Below, piece after piece: positions 1 through 6,384 of a DNA stretch of 6,384 bases. The stretch's first letter is position 1, and every line of letters starts with the position of its first letter. The DNA lies in assembly GCA_949284665.1 (NCBI GenBank), contig CASDWR010000139.1:1-6384 (forward strand). The letters are read 5' to 3'. The translations under genes were made by a program, and so were the position numbers. This DNA comes from an uncultured Rikenellaceae bacterium. Lineage in GTDB: Bacteria; Bacteroidota; Bacteroidia; Bacteroidales; Rikenellaceae. The notes under the pieces are model-generated. The model did not search any database, was not told where the DNA came from, and saw only the letters and a list, made by a program, of their open reading frames with translations.

Positions 1-21
1 GTTGAAAAAGAATAATTAACC

Positions 22-26
22 AAGGA
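22..26 (+). promoter_or_regulatory. Possible ribosome binding site of rplK
   Basis: The sequence AAGGA lies 5 nt upstream of the rplK ATG, a position where it could pair with the 3' end of 16S rRNA. It sits in an A-rich leader (GAAAAAGAATAATTAACC). Bacteroidota rely little on Shine-Dalgarno pairing, so the A-rich context may matter more than the motif. The window starts only 31 nt before the gene, so an L1 regulatory site upstream of rplK cannot be assessed. Confidence 0.45.
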
Positions 27-31
27 AAACT

Positions 32-472
32 ATGGCAAAAGAGGTTGCTGCATTTATTAAATTGCAGATCAAAGGTGGTGCCGCCAACCCTTCGCCCCCC
101 GTGGGTCCCGCATTGGGTTCCAAAGGAGTCAATATCATGGACTTCTGCAAACAATTCAATGCACGTACTCAGGACAAGGCTGGTAAGGTGTTGCCGGTTA
201 TCATTACCGTATATAGCGATAAGTCGTTTGACTTCGTCGTTAAACAGCCGCCCGTAGCCGTTCAGCTCAAAGAAGCAGCCAAAGTCGCTACCGCCTCCGC
301 AGAACCGAACCGCAAAAAAGTCGGCCAGGTAACATGGGAGCAGGTCGAAGCTATCGCCAAAGATAAAATGAGCGACATGAACTGCTTTACCGTCGAGTCC
401 GCCATGCGTATGGTCGCCGGTACGGCCCGGAGCATGGGTATCAACGTTGTCGGAGAGTTTCCTAAAATGTAA
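32..472 (+). CDS. rplK: 50S ribosomal protein L11
   Basis: L11 binds the GTPase-associated centre of 23S rRNA at the base of the L7/L12 stalk. There it helps elongation and release factors act, and in many bacteria it is needed for RelA to sense uncharged tRNA. The 146-residue length is normal for the family. The N-terminal domain carries the signature [11 protein letters not shown] at residues 19-29, including the prolines (about P22, P23 and P26) that contact the rRNA and thiostrepton. The C-terminal rRNA-binding domain ends in the typical GTARSMGI segment near residues 130-137. The ATG at 32 gives the standard start [12 protein letters not shown]. The gene lies 11 nt before rplA, the usual L11-L1 order, so the two are almost certainly co-transcribed. 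Antisense frames here are shadows. No unusual residues were seen. Identification is secure. Confidence 0.98.
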   Translation: MAKEVAAFIKLQIKGGAANPSPPVGPALGSKGVNIMDFCKQFNARTQDKAGKVLPVIITVYSDKSFDFVVKQPPVAVQLKEAAKVATASAEPNRKKVGQVTWEQVEAIAKDKMSDMNCFTVESAMRMVAGTARSMGINVVGEFPKM

Positions 473-483
473 TTTCGCAGAAA

Positions 484-1185
484 ATGAGTAAGTTGACAAA
501 AAATCAAAAGGCAATGCTCGCCAAAGTGGAACCCCACAAGGTTTACAAACTGAGCGATGCTGCGGCTCTTCTGAAGGAAGTTACCTTTACGAAATTCGAT
601 GCTTCGGTTGATGTCGATGTCCGTTTGGGTGTGGATCCCAGAAAAGCGAACCAAATGGTCCGTGGTGTGGTAACACTCCCTCATGGTACAGGAAAGAGCG
701 TACGGGTGCTCGTCCTCTGTACGCCCGACAAGGAAACCGAAGCTCGTGAAGCCGGTGCCGATTACGTGGGTCTCGATGAGTTCATCGAAAAAATCAAAGG
801 CGGTTGGACCGATGTCGACGTCATCATCACAACTCCCAACGTAATGGCAAAAGTGGGTGCTTTGGGACGTATCCTCGGCCCGAGAGGCCTGATGCCTAAC
901 CCCAAAACGGGTACAGTGACCATGGAGGTCGGTAAAGCTGTCAAAGAGGTTAAGGCCGGTAAAATCGATTTCAAAGTCGATAAATATGGCATTATCCACT
1001 CTTCGATCGGCAAAGTTTCTTTTACCGCAGAACAGATCGCTGATAACGCCAAGGAATTTATCGGTATGATCAATAAGCTGAAACCGGCAGCTGCTAAGGG
1101 TACTTACATCATCAGTATCTATCTTTCTACAACCATGAGTTGCGGTTTGCAGATAGATCCCAAATCAGTTGAAACGAAATTGTAA
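484..1185 (+). CDS. rplA: 50S ribosomal protein L1
   Basis: L1 forms the mobile stalk on the E-site side of the large subunit and helps release deacylated tRNA. In E. coli it also represses translation of the L11-L1 message by binding a copy of its rRNA site. At 233 residues it has the usual bacterial length. It shows the expected two-domain plan: domain I is built from the first 65 or so residues plus the C-terminal third, and domain II is the middle. The family signature is visible at residues 117-144: [19 protein letters not shown], followed by LMPNPKTGT. The C-terminal GTYI...LSTTM motif near 206-218 is also standard. The ATG at 484 is the only sensible start, 11 nt after rplK, with no clear Shine-Dalgarno. 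The last 70 nt of the gene contain a stem that may matter for the downstream rplJ (separate entry). Confidence 0.98.
   Translation: MSKLTKNQKAMLAKVEPHKVYKLSDAAALLKEVTFTKFDASVDVDVRLGVDPRKANQMVRGVVTLPHGTGKSVRVLVLCTPDKETEAREAGADYVGLDEFIEKIKGGWTDVDVIITTPNVMAKVGALGRILGPRGLMPNPKTGTVTMEVGKAVKEVKAGKIDFKVDKYGIIHSSIGKVSFTAEQIADNAKEFIGMINKLKPAAAKGTYIISIYLSTTMSCGLQIDPKSVETKL
1117..1158 (+). promoter_or_regulatory. Stem-loop in the 3' end of rplA, upstream of rplJ
   Basis: ATCTATCT (1117-1124) is perfectly complementary to AGATAGAT (1151-1158). The 26 enclosed nucleotides can form a smaller inner stem CAAC/GTTG (1130-1133 with 1139-1142). The structure ends 34 nt before the rplJ ATG. In many bacteria the L10-(L7/L12) complex represses its own message by binding a structured leader just upstream of rplJ. 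With only 7 nt between rplA and rplJ here, any such site would have to overlap the end of rplA. I did not recognise the kink-turn expected of an L10 leader. An 8-bp inverted repeat of this spacing is likely to occur by chance a few times in a window this size, so the role is speculative. Confidence 0.25.
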
Positions 1186-1192
1186 TTGAAAC

Positions 1193-1714
1193 ATGAACAG
1201 GGAAGAGAAAAAATTAGTTATCGACAGCTTGGCCGAGAAACTCAACCAATACGCTCATTTCTATGTGACCGATATTGCGAATCTCAACGCCCAGCAGACT
1301 GCCGATCTTCGCAGGAAGTGTTTCGAGAATGAGATCAGTCTGGTGATGGTGAAAAACACGCTTTTCATCAAAGCGCTGGAGAAGGCTGATAAAGCCGATG
1401 CAGAACTGGTGAAAACGCTGTCGGGTTCATCGTCGATCATGTTCGCCCATACGAACAAGGCTCCGGCCTTGGTAATCAAGGATTTCCGCAAAAATGGTGA
1501 GAAACCTATACTCAAAGCCGCATATGTAGAAGAATGTGTCTATGTCGGCGACCAGCATCTCGACGCACTGACCAAGATCAAGAGCAGAGAGGAACTCATC
1601 GGTGATATCGTGGCTTTGCTGCAATCTCCGATCAAGAATGTCGTTTCCGCTCTTCAATCGAATGGTGGACAAAAAATCGCGGGTATCGTAAAGGCCCTCG
1701 AGGAAAGAAACTAA
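1193..1714 (+). CDS. rplJ: 50S ribosomal protein L10
   Basis: L10 anchors the stalk. Its N-terminal domain binds 23S rRNA next to L11, and its long C-terminal helix carries the L7/L12 dimers. The 173-residue length is close to the usual 165-175. The N-terminal fold is recognisable from the KLVIDSLAEKL helix (residues 7-17), the FYVTDIANLNAQQTADLRR strand-helix (23-41) and the VKNTL motif (53-57) that lies near the rRNA-binding surface. The C-terminal end (ELIGDIVALLQSPIKNVVSAL and onward to the end) is the helical part that should bind L7/L12. The ATG at 1193 follows the rplA stop by 7 nt, which suggests translational coupling. No Shine-Dalgarno is obvious; the upstream bases are TTGAAAC. rplL follows 45 nt later, the standard order. 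Autogenous control by the L10-L7/L12 complex is known in other bacteria but not demonstrated here. Confidence 0.97.
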   Translation: MNREEKKLVIDSLAEKLNQYAHFYVTDIANLNAQQTADLRRKCFENEISLVMVKNTLFIKALEKADKADAELVKTLSGSSSIMFAHTNKAPALVIKDFRKNGEKPILKAAYVEECVYVGDQHLDALTKIKSREELIGDIVALLQSPIKNVVSALQSNGGQKIAGIVKALEERN

Positions 1715-1759
1715 CCAAACAACACAAATCAGTCAAACATTTTAAAAATTTATACAACA
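1715..1759 (+). promoter_or_regulatory. A-rich unstructured leader of rplL
   Basis: This 45-nt spacer is very A/T-rich, almost free of G, and contains no hairpin, no Shine-Dalgarno motif and no TAnnTTTG promoter motif. In Bacteroidota, A-rich unfolded sequence upstream of the start codon is linked to strong translation. L7/L12 is needed at several copies per ribosome while L10 is needed at one, so an efficient separate initiation site here makes sense. The enhancer role is inferred from base composition only. Confidence 0.4.
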
Positions 1760-2137
1760 ATGGCAGATATCAAAAAATTAGCTGAGGAGTTGGTAAACTT
1801 GACAGTTAAGGAAGTAAACGAATTGGCTACCATTCTGAAGGATGAGTACGGCATCGAACCCGCTGCTGCTGCGGTTGCAGTTGCTGCTCCGGCCGCCGCT
1901 GCTGGCGAACCCGCCGCTGCTGAAAAAACTTCCTTCGACGTAATCCTGAATGCCGCAGGTGGTGGTAAGATTCAGGTTATCAAAGTCGTTAAGGAAATTA
2001 CCGGACTTGGTCTGAAAGAGGCGAAGGATCTGGTTGACGGCGCTCCCAAAGCTGTAAAAGAAGGCGTATCGAAAGAGGAAGCCGAGGCTATCAAAGCACA
2101 ACTCGAAGAGGCAGGAGCAGAAGTTGAAGTTAAGTAG
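1760..2137 (+). CDS. rplL: 50S ribosomal protein L7/L12
   Basis: L7/L12 is the multi-copy stalk protein that recruits initiation, elongation and release factors to the ribosome and stimulates their GTPase activity. It is 125 residues long, typical of the family. The three-part build is clear. An N-terminal dimerisation and L10-binding helix region covers residues 1-32. A flexible hinge of almost only Ala, Val, Pro, Gly and Glu covers residues 33-55. The globular factor-binding domain runs from about 56 to 125 and includes the conserved [20 protein letters not shown] stretch near 74-93. The hinge is encoded by a low-complexity GCT/GCC-rich run (about 1858-1923). The ATG at 1760 gives the standard start [13 protein letters not shown] terminator-like hairpin begins 26 nt after the stop, suggesting that many transcripts end after this gene. 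Confidence 0.98.
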   Translation: MADIKKLAEELVNLTVKEVNELATILKDEYGIEPAAAAVAVAAPAAAAGEPAAAEKTSFDVILNAAGGGKIQVIKVVKEITGLGLKEAKDLVDGAPKAVKEGVSKEEAEAIKAQLEEAGAEVEVK

Positions 2138-2163
2138 CATATACTTATAATTCAGAACATATC

Positions 2164-2212
2164 GGGTGTAGAGTCTATGGCAATATAGACTCTATGCCTT
2201 TTCTCGTTTTTT
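2164..2212 (+). terminator. Rho-independent terminator or attenuator after rplL
   Basis: TAGAGTCTAT (2169-2178) and ATAGACTCTA (2185-2194) form a perfect 10-bp stem around the 6-nt loop GGCAAT. The stem extends outward to about 2164/2199 with two G-C pairs and G-U pairs, giving about 15 bp. It is followed by TTTT (2199-2202) and, after CTCG, by TTTTTT (2207-2212). The interrupted T tract and modest GC content suggest a leaky terminator. In E. coli a partial terminator between rplL and rpoB lets only a fraction of polymerases read into rpoBC, and position and shape here fit the same job. rpoB must then be transcribed by read-through, by its own promoter, or both. Confidence 0.8.
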
Positions 2213-2442
2213 CAAATGAACGCGAAAGCGAAACGGTTTCGCGATATGTTGCGGAATGTGGGTATATGGGGGAGAGTAGTCGAATCATAGGTACTCCCAC
2301 CGAAGGATATTCTGGTTGCGGCGCAGGGCCGCAATAGGTGTCTAAACAAACCGTATGTCCCGACCTGGCGTCTTGCCCGTTTAAGGAACGAAACGGTGGA
2401 ATTTGTGTGATACATCCGCTTCAACTTTAAATTTGTGAACAA
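2213..2442 (+). promoter_or_regulatory. Potentially structured rpoB leader, no gene seen
   Basis: This 230-nt stretch is the rest of the 305-nt gap between rplL and rpoB and contains no convincing coding sequence. It can form several local hairpins. CGCGAAA/TTTCGCG pairs 2221-2227 with 2237-2243. A 7-bp stem with one bulge pairs GG-A-GAGTA (2271-2278) with TACTCCC (2292-2298). TTGCGGC/GCCGCAA pairs 2316-2322 with 2328-2334 around the loop GCAGG. CCGTTT/AAACGG pairs 2377-2382 with 2391-2396. The 9-mer CGAAACGGT occurs at 2229-2237 and 2389-2397. ACGGTTT (2233-2239) could also pair with AAACCGT (2348-2354), which would compete with the first hairpin and enclose the next two. I do not recognise a tRNA, 5S, SRP, tmRNA, RNase P or riboswitch signature. 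A structured 5' UTR is plausible but unproven. Confidence 0.45.
2402..2435 (+). promoter_or_regulatory. Possible Bacteroidota-type promoter for rpoB
   Basis: TTTG at 2402-2405 is followed after 22 nt by TAAATTTG at 2428-2435. This matches the Bacteroidota housekeeping promoter pattern (-33 TTTG and -7 TAnnTTTG), with a spacer near the long end of the usual range. Transcription would start at about 2440-2443, at or just before the rpoB ATG, giving a nearly leaderless message. The match could instead be chance in the AT-rich sequence that normally precedes start codons in this phylum. Confidence 0.4.
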
Positions 2443-5400
2443 ATGTCCTTAAAAGCAAATAATCAGAGAATCAGCTTCTCTTCCATTAAAAACAGGATGC
2501 CCTATCCCGATTTTCTGGAAGTGCAGCTCAAATCATTCAAAGACTTTTTCCAACTCGACACCACAGCCGAAAATAGAAAAAACGAAGGACTGTACAAGGT
2601 GTTCATGGAAAACTTTCCCATTACCGATACCCGGAACAATTTCGTTCTGGAGTTTATCGATTATTATGTGGACCCCCCCAGATATACGATCGAAGAGTGT
2701 CTCGAACGGGGATTAACTTATAGTGTCCCCCTGAAGGCAAAGCTCAAACTATATTGCACCGACTCGGAGCACGAAGATTTTGATACGGTCGTTCAGGATG
2801 TCTATTTCGGAACGATTCCTTATATGACTCCACGAGGAACCTTCGTTATCAATGGGGCGGAACGTGTGATCGTTTCGCAGTTGCACCGCTCGCCGGGTGT
2901 GTTTTTCGGACAGAGTACACATACTAACGGAACCAAACTCTATTCGGCTCGTATCATCCCCTTCAAGGGATCCTGGATCGAATTTGCAACAGACATCAAC
3001 AATGTCATGTACGCTTATATCGATCGGAAGAAAAAGTTGCCGGTCACTACACTGTTGCGTGCCATCTGTTTCGAAAGTGATCAGCAAATTCTCGAGATTT
3101 TCGATTTGGCCGACGAAGTAAAGGTAACCAAGGCTAACCTCAAAAAGGCATTGGGGCGTAAACTCGCTGCCAGAGTATTGAGTACTTGGGTAGAGGATTT
3201 CGTGGACGAGGATACGGGTGAAGTGGTATCCATTGAACGAAACGATGTGATTATCGACCGCGAAACCGTCCTCGAAGAGGAACATATCGATAAAATTATA
3301 GAAAGCGGAACCAAGAGTATCCTGTTGCATAAGGAGAATCCGAGCGGAAACGATTATTCCATCGTCTACAATACCCTGCAAAAAGACCCCTGCAACTCGG
3401 AAAAAGAGGCCGTCGTATATATTTACCGCCAACTTCGTAACTCGGAACCGCCCGACGAAGCAACTGCCCGCGATGTCATCGAGAAGTTGTTCTTCTCCGA
3501 TAAACGGTATGATTTGGGGGATGTGGGCCGTTTCCGTATCAACAAAAAACTTGGACTTGATATCGATCCTTCTGTGAGAATCCTCACCAAGGAGGATATG
3601 ATCGCCATAATTAAATATCTGATTTCGCTGATCAATTCGAAAACCGATGTGGACGATATCGACCACCTGAGCAACCGTCGTGTGCGTACGGTGGGCGAAC
3701 AACTTTCGAACCAATTCTCGGTCGGTTTCGTACGCATGGCCCGTACGATTCGCGAGCGGATGAATGTGCGTGATAACGAGGTGTTTACACCGATCGATCT
3801 GATCAATGCCAAAACGCTCTCGAGCGTAATCAACTCGTTCTTCGGAACCAATCAGTTGTCGCAGTTCATGGATCAGATCAATCCGTTGGCTGAAATGACT
3901 CATAAACGTCGTCTGTCGGCTCTCGGCCCCGGTGGTCTGTCGCGCGACCGCGCCGGTTTCGAGGTTCGTGACGTGCATTACACGCATTATGGCCGTCTGT
4001 GCCCGATCGAAACCCCGGAAGGCCCGAATATCGGTCTGATCTCTTCGTTGTGCGTATATGCAAAGATCAGCGATATGGGATTCATCGAAACGCCCTATCG
4101 TAAGGTGGTCGATGGTAAGGTTGATCTCAAGGATGAGGATATCGTTTACATGAGTGCCGAAGAGGAAGAAGGAAAAATCATCGCTCAGGCTTCGGCCAAA
4201 CTCAACGATGACGGTAGTTTTGTGGAGCCCGATCGGATCAAGGCCCGTGCAGAGGCTGACTTCCCTACCGTTACCGCCAACGAGGTGAATCTGATGGACG
4301 TAGCTCCGAATCAGATCGCATCGATTGCAGCGAGCTTGATTCCGTTCCTTGAACACGACGATGCAAACCGTGCACTGATGGGTTCGAACATGATGCGTCA
4401 GGCAGTACCTCTGATCAACCCGGAGGCCCCGATCGTCGGAACAGGTCTGGAAAGTTACATGATCGGTGACAGCCGAATTCAGATCGTTGCAGAAAAAGAT
4501 GGTGAGGTCGTTTTTGCCGATGCATCTCAAATTCAGGTGAAATATGAACGGACCGAAGACGAAATTCTCGTTAGCTTCGATCCCGAGGTGACAACCTATA
4601 TTCTGCCGCGTTACCGTAAAACCAATCAGAATATGTCCGTCACCCTCCGTCCGTTGGTTATGAAGGGCGATAAGGTGACCAAAGGGCAGATTCTAACAGA
4701 AGGATATTCGACCGATAACGGTGAATTGGCTCTCGGTCGTAACCTGAAAGTGGCTTTCATGCCATGGAAAGGATATAACTTTGAGGACGCCATCGTGATT
4801 TCCGAACGTTTGGTTCGCGAAGACCTTTTTACATCGGTCCATGTGGACGAATACATCATGGAGGTGCGCGAGACCAAACGCGGTGTGGAAGAGTTGACTG
4901 CCGATATCCCGAATGTGAGCGAAGACGCCACGAAAGATCTCGACGAAAACGGAATCATCCGTATTGGTGCCAATGTGAAACCGGGAGATATCCTGATCGG
5001 TAAGATTACCCCGAAAGGCGAAAGCGATCCCTCCCCGGAAGAGAAACTCCTTCGGGCTATCTTCGGCGACAAGGCCGGCGATGTGAAAGATGCCTCGCTC
5101 AAAGCTCAACCGTCGCTTTACGGTGTGGTGATCGACAAAAAGCTCTTCAGCCGTGCCAACAAAGATTCCAAGAAAGGCAAACAGACCGAAAAGCTCCAAC
5201 TTGAGAAGATCGACGCCCAGTTCGCAAAGGATGCCGGTGAATTGAAGGGAATCCTGGTGGATAAGCTTTGGACCATTGTCAAGGATAAAACCACGCAGGG
5301 AATCAAGGATTATCTCGGTACGGAGATCTATGCCAAAGGCACCAAGTTTACCCGCAAAATGCTTGAGGAGATCGACTATCTGAATCTCAACATAGAACGG

Positions 5401-6261
5401 TGGACCGGTAACGAACATGCCGACAAACTGATCGGGCAGGCCATCAACAACTACACGATCAAGTATAAGGAACTCGATGCAAAAGCAAAGCGCGAGAAGT
5501 ACAACATTACCAATGGTGATGAACTCCCTGCCGGTATCATCCAGTTGGCAAAGGTTTATATTGCCAAGAAACGCAAACTGAAGGTGGGTGACAAGATGGC
5601 CGGACGTCACGGGAATAAGGGTATCGTTGCCAAGGTGGTTCGCGATGAAGACATGCCGTTCCTCGAAGACGGGTCGATCGTCGATATCGTTTTGAACCCG
5701 CTGGGCGTGCCTTCCCGTATGAACTTGGGACAGATTTACGAGACGGTTCTCGGCTGGGCAGGTAAAGAGCTGGGCCTGAAATTCTCGACACCGATCTTCG
5801 ATGGTGCAACACTCGACCAAATCAACGAATATACGGCCAAGGCTGGTGTACCTCGCAGCGGTCGGACCTATTTGCGCGATGGCGGTACGGGAGAGCAGTT
5901 CGATCAACCGGCTACAGTCGGTGTAATCTACATGTTGAAACTCGGTCACATGATCGATGACAAGATGCATGCCCGTTCGATCGGCCCCTATTCGCTTATC
6001 ACACAGCAACCGTTGGGCGGTAAAGCGCAGTTCGGCGGTCAGCGTTTCGGTGAAATGGAGGTTTGGGCGTTGGAGGCATTTGGCGCCGCCAACATCCTGC
6101 AGGAAATACTGACCATCAAGAGCGACGACGTGATGGGCCGTGCCAAGGCCTACGAAGCGATAGTCAAAGGCGATAACCTGCCTCAGGCCGGTATTCCCGA
6201 ATCGCTGAACGTGCTCTTGCACGAACTCCGCGGTCTGGCTTTGAGCGTCAAACTCGAATAG
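2443..6261 (+). CDS. rpoB: DNA-directed RNA polymerase subunit beta
   Basis: The beta subunit forms one pincer of the RNA polymerase clamp and shares the active site with beta'. The frame is intact at 1272 residues and begins in the usual Bacteroidota way. Visible landmarks are as follows. The protrusion motif [20 protein letters not shown] starts at about 136. The rifampicin pocket is at about 470-496, with Q474, F475, D477, H487, R490 and S492 equal to E. coli Q513, F514, D516, H526, R529 and S531. The [11 protein letters not shown] segment is at 522-532. E781-D782 lie in YNFEDAIV. Active-site lysines K1051 and K1059 in [12 protein letters not shown] match E. coli K1065 and K1073. The C-terminal [19 protein letters not shown] begins at 1198. 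By landmark spacing to E. coli, the lobe region is about 37 residues shorter, the insertion after the flap (about 906-1028) about 18 longer, and the late insertion between GWAGKELG and FSTPIFDG is missing. The pocket predicts rifamycin sensitivity. Confidence 0.99.
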   Translation: MSLKANNQRISFSSIKNRMPYPDFLEVQLKSFKDFFQLDTTAENRKNEGLYKVFMENFPITDTRNNFVLEFIDYYVDPPRYTIEECLERGLTYSVPLKAKLKLYCTDSEHEDFDTVVQDVYFGTIPYMTPRGTFVINGAERVIVSQLHRSPGVFFGQSTHTNGTKLYSARIIPFKGSWIEFATDINNVMYAYIDRKKKLPVTTLLRAICFESDQQILEIFDLADEVKVTKANLKKALGRKLAARVLSTWVEDFVDEDTGEVVSIERNDVIIDRETVLEEEHIDKIIESGTKSILLHKENPSGNDYSIVYNTLQKDPCNSEKEAVVYIYRQLRNSEPPDEATARDVIEKLFFSDKRYDLGDVGRFRINKKLGLDIDPSVRILTKEDMIAIIKYLISLINSKTDVDDIDHLSNRRVRTVGEQLSNQFSVGFVRMARTIRERMNVRDNEVFTPIDLINAKTLSSVINSFFGTNQLSQFMDQINPLAEMTHKRRLSALGPGGLSRDRAGFEVRDVHYTHYGRLCPIETPEGPNIGLISSLCVYAKISDMGFIETPYRKVVDGKVDLKDEDIVYMSAEEEEGKIIAQASAKLNDDGSFVEPDRIKARAEADFPTVTANEVNLMDVAPNQIASIAASLIPFLEHDDANRALMGSNMMRQAVPLINPEAPIVGTGLESYMIGDSRIQIVAEKDGEVVFADASQIQVKYERTEDEILVSFDPEVTTYILPRYRKTNQNMSVTLRPLVMKGDKVTKGQILTEGYSTDNGELALGRNLKVAFMPWKGYNFEDAIVISERLVREDLFTSVHVDEYIMEVRETKRGVEELTADIPNVSEDATKDLDENGIIRIGANVKPGDILIGKITPKGESDPSPEEKLLRAIFGDKAGDVKDASLKAQPSLYGVVIDKKLFSRANKDSKKGKQTEKLQLEKIDAQFAKDAGELKGILVDKLWTIVKDKTTQGIKDYLGTEIYAKGTKFTRKMLEEIDYLNLNIERWTGNEHADKLIGQAINNYTIKYKELDAKAKREKYNITNGDELPAGIIQLAKVYIAKKRKLKVGDKMAGRHGNKGIVAKVVRDEDMPFLEDGSIVDIVLNPLGVPSRMNLGQIYETVLGWAGKELGLKFSTPIFDGATLDQINEYTAKAGVPRSGRTYLRDGGTGEQFDQPATVGVIYMLKLGHMIDDKMHARSIGPYSLITQQPLGGKAQFGGQRFGEMEVWALEAFGAANILQEILTIKSDDVMGRAKAYEAIVKGDNLPQAGIPESLNVLLHELRGLALSVKLE

Positions 6262-6288
6262 CGACACCGCATAAGTCGACAGCCTTCC

Positions 6289-6318
6289 GAGAGAGGCCCC
6301 ATTGTGGGTATCTCTCTT
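6289..6318 (+). other. Hairpin in the rpoB-rpoC spacer
   Basis: AGAGAG (6290-6295) pairs with CTCTCT (6312-6317), extended outward by a G-T pair. An inner stem CCCA/TGGG (6298-6301 with 6305-6308) closes a 3-nt loop. No T tract follows, so it is unlikely to be an intrinsic terminator. It lies 28 nt after the rpoB stop and 42 nt before rpoC. It could be an RNA processing or stabilising element, or a regulatory structure that tunes rpoC against rpoB. The rest of the 98-nt spacer shows no promoter motif. Confidence 0.5.
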
Positions 6319-6348
6319 AGGTTGGCGAAAGAGTGAAAAATATAAAAC

Positions 6349-6354
6349 AGGTGA
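6349..6354 (+). promoter_or_regulatory. Possible ribosome binding site of rpoC
   Basis: AGGTGA lies 5 nt upstream of the ATG at 6360, within A-rich sequence (GAAAAATATAAAAC). It is a fair Shine-Dalgarno match and supports this ATG as the rpoC start. Confidence 0.5.
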
Positions 6355-6359
6355 AATAT

Positions 6360-6384
6360 ATGTCATTCAAGAAGGACAATAAAA
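6360..6384 (+). CDS. rpoC: RNA polymerase subunit beta', 5' end only
   Basis: Only eight codons lie in the window, reading MSFKKDNK, and the frame is still open at the edge. RpoC proteins of Bacteroidota typically start M(A/S)F(R/K)KDNK, as far as I recall, and rpoC follows rpoB in nearly all bacteria. The beta' subunit carries the catalytic magnesium-binding aspartates and, with beta, completes the polymerase core; those parts lie beyond the window. The AGGTGA motif 5 nt upstream supports this start. The call rests on gene order and a very short peptide, but together they are convincing. Confidence 0.9.

Noticed and set aside
262..999. Antisense open frame (245 codons) across rplK and rplA
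   Set aside because: It overlaps two certain ribosomal protein genes, is in register with rplA codons, and shows no recognisable protein features.
1861..1923. GCT/GCC-rich repeat
   Set aside because: It encodes the normal Ala-rich flexible hinge of L7/L12 and is not an independent repeat element.
2268..2298. Segment GGGGGAGAGTAG resembling the 3' part of 5S rRNA
   Set aside because: Only about ten bases match. The rest of a 5S rRNA (conserved CCGAAC region, about 110-nt length, closing stem) is absent.
2377..2405. Hairpin CCGTTT/AAACGG considered as a second terminator
   Set aside because: The stem is only 6 bp with an 8-nt loop, and the following sequence TGGAATTTG has no T tract.
2212..2442. 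Minus-strand open frame of 76 codons in the rplL-rpoB gap
   Set aside because: No recognisable domain, no ribosome binding site or promoter pointing that way, and its start abuts the rpoB ATG. The region is better explained as terminator and leader.
2749..4530. Long antisense open frame (593 codons) opposite rpoB
   Set aside because: It is in register with the rpoB codons, so its stops could only arise from sense TTA, CTA or TCA codons, which this highly expressed gene rarely uses. The translation resembles no protein I know, and RpoB itself is unmistakable.
4693..6366. Second long antisense open frame (557 codons) opposite rpoB
   Set aside because: Same explanation: it is in register with rpoB and opened by strong codon bias. 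It also runs across the rpoB stop and spacer, with no start signal that fits a gene.

Overview
The window is one stretch of the conserved ribosomal protein / RNA polymerase cluster, all on the + strand: rplK (L11), rplA (L1), rplJ (L10), rplL (L7/L12), rpoB (RNA polymerase beta) and the first eight codons of rpoC (beta'). Every complete frame has a normal length and intact family motifs, and no mobile element, CRISPR array, tRNA or rRNA gene is visible. The protein sequences point to Bacteroidota, most likely Bacteroidales. The RpoB start (NNQRISF...[12 protein letters not shown]), the lobe phrase [17 protein letters not shown], the active-site region [18 protein letters not shown] and the RpoC start MSFKKDNK all match what I recall of that phylum. 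The moderate GC content and codon use would suit a gut genus such as Alistipes, but the genus is a guess.

Layout: rplK, rplA and rplJ are nearly contiguous, with gaps of 11 and 7 nt. A 45-nt A-rich, unstructured spacer precedes rplL. After rplL comes a 305-nt gene-free stretch. It opens with a strong hairpin followed by an interrupted T tract (about 2164-2212), which looks like a terminator or attenuator. It continues with about 230 nt that can form several local hairpins, and it ends in a possible Bacteroidota-type promoter (TTTG, 22 nt, TAAATTTG) almost touching the rpoB ATG. rpoB follows, then a 98-nt spacer with a hairpin lacking a T tract, then the rpoC start.

Function: L11, L10 and L7/L12 build the stalk base and stalk of the large ribosomal subunit, which recruits and activates translation GTPases. 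L1 forms the opposite stalk at the tRNA exit side. Beta and beta' form the RNA polymerase catalytic core. The hairpin between rplL and rpoB fits the known need to make much more stalk protein than polymerase, as with the partial terminator at the same place in E. coli.

Nothing here looks like a new multi-gene system. The parts worth a second look are non-coding: the rplL-rpoB attenuator and leader, the possible near-leaderless rpoB promoter, an 8-bp stem in the end of rplA where an L10 autoregulatory site could lie, and the rpoB-rpoC spacer hairpin. In RpoB, the lineage-specific insertions differ in size from those of E. coli, and one residue of the rifampicin pocket is unusual.
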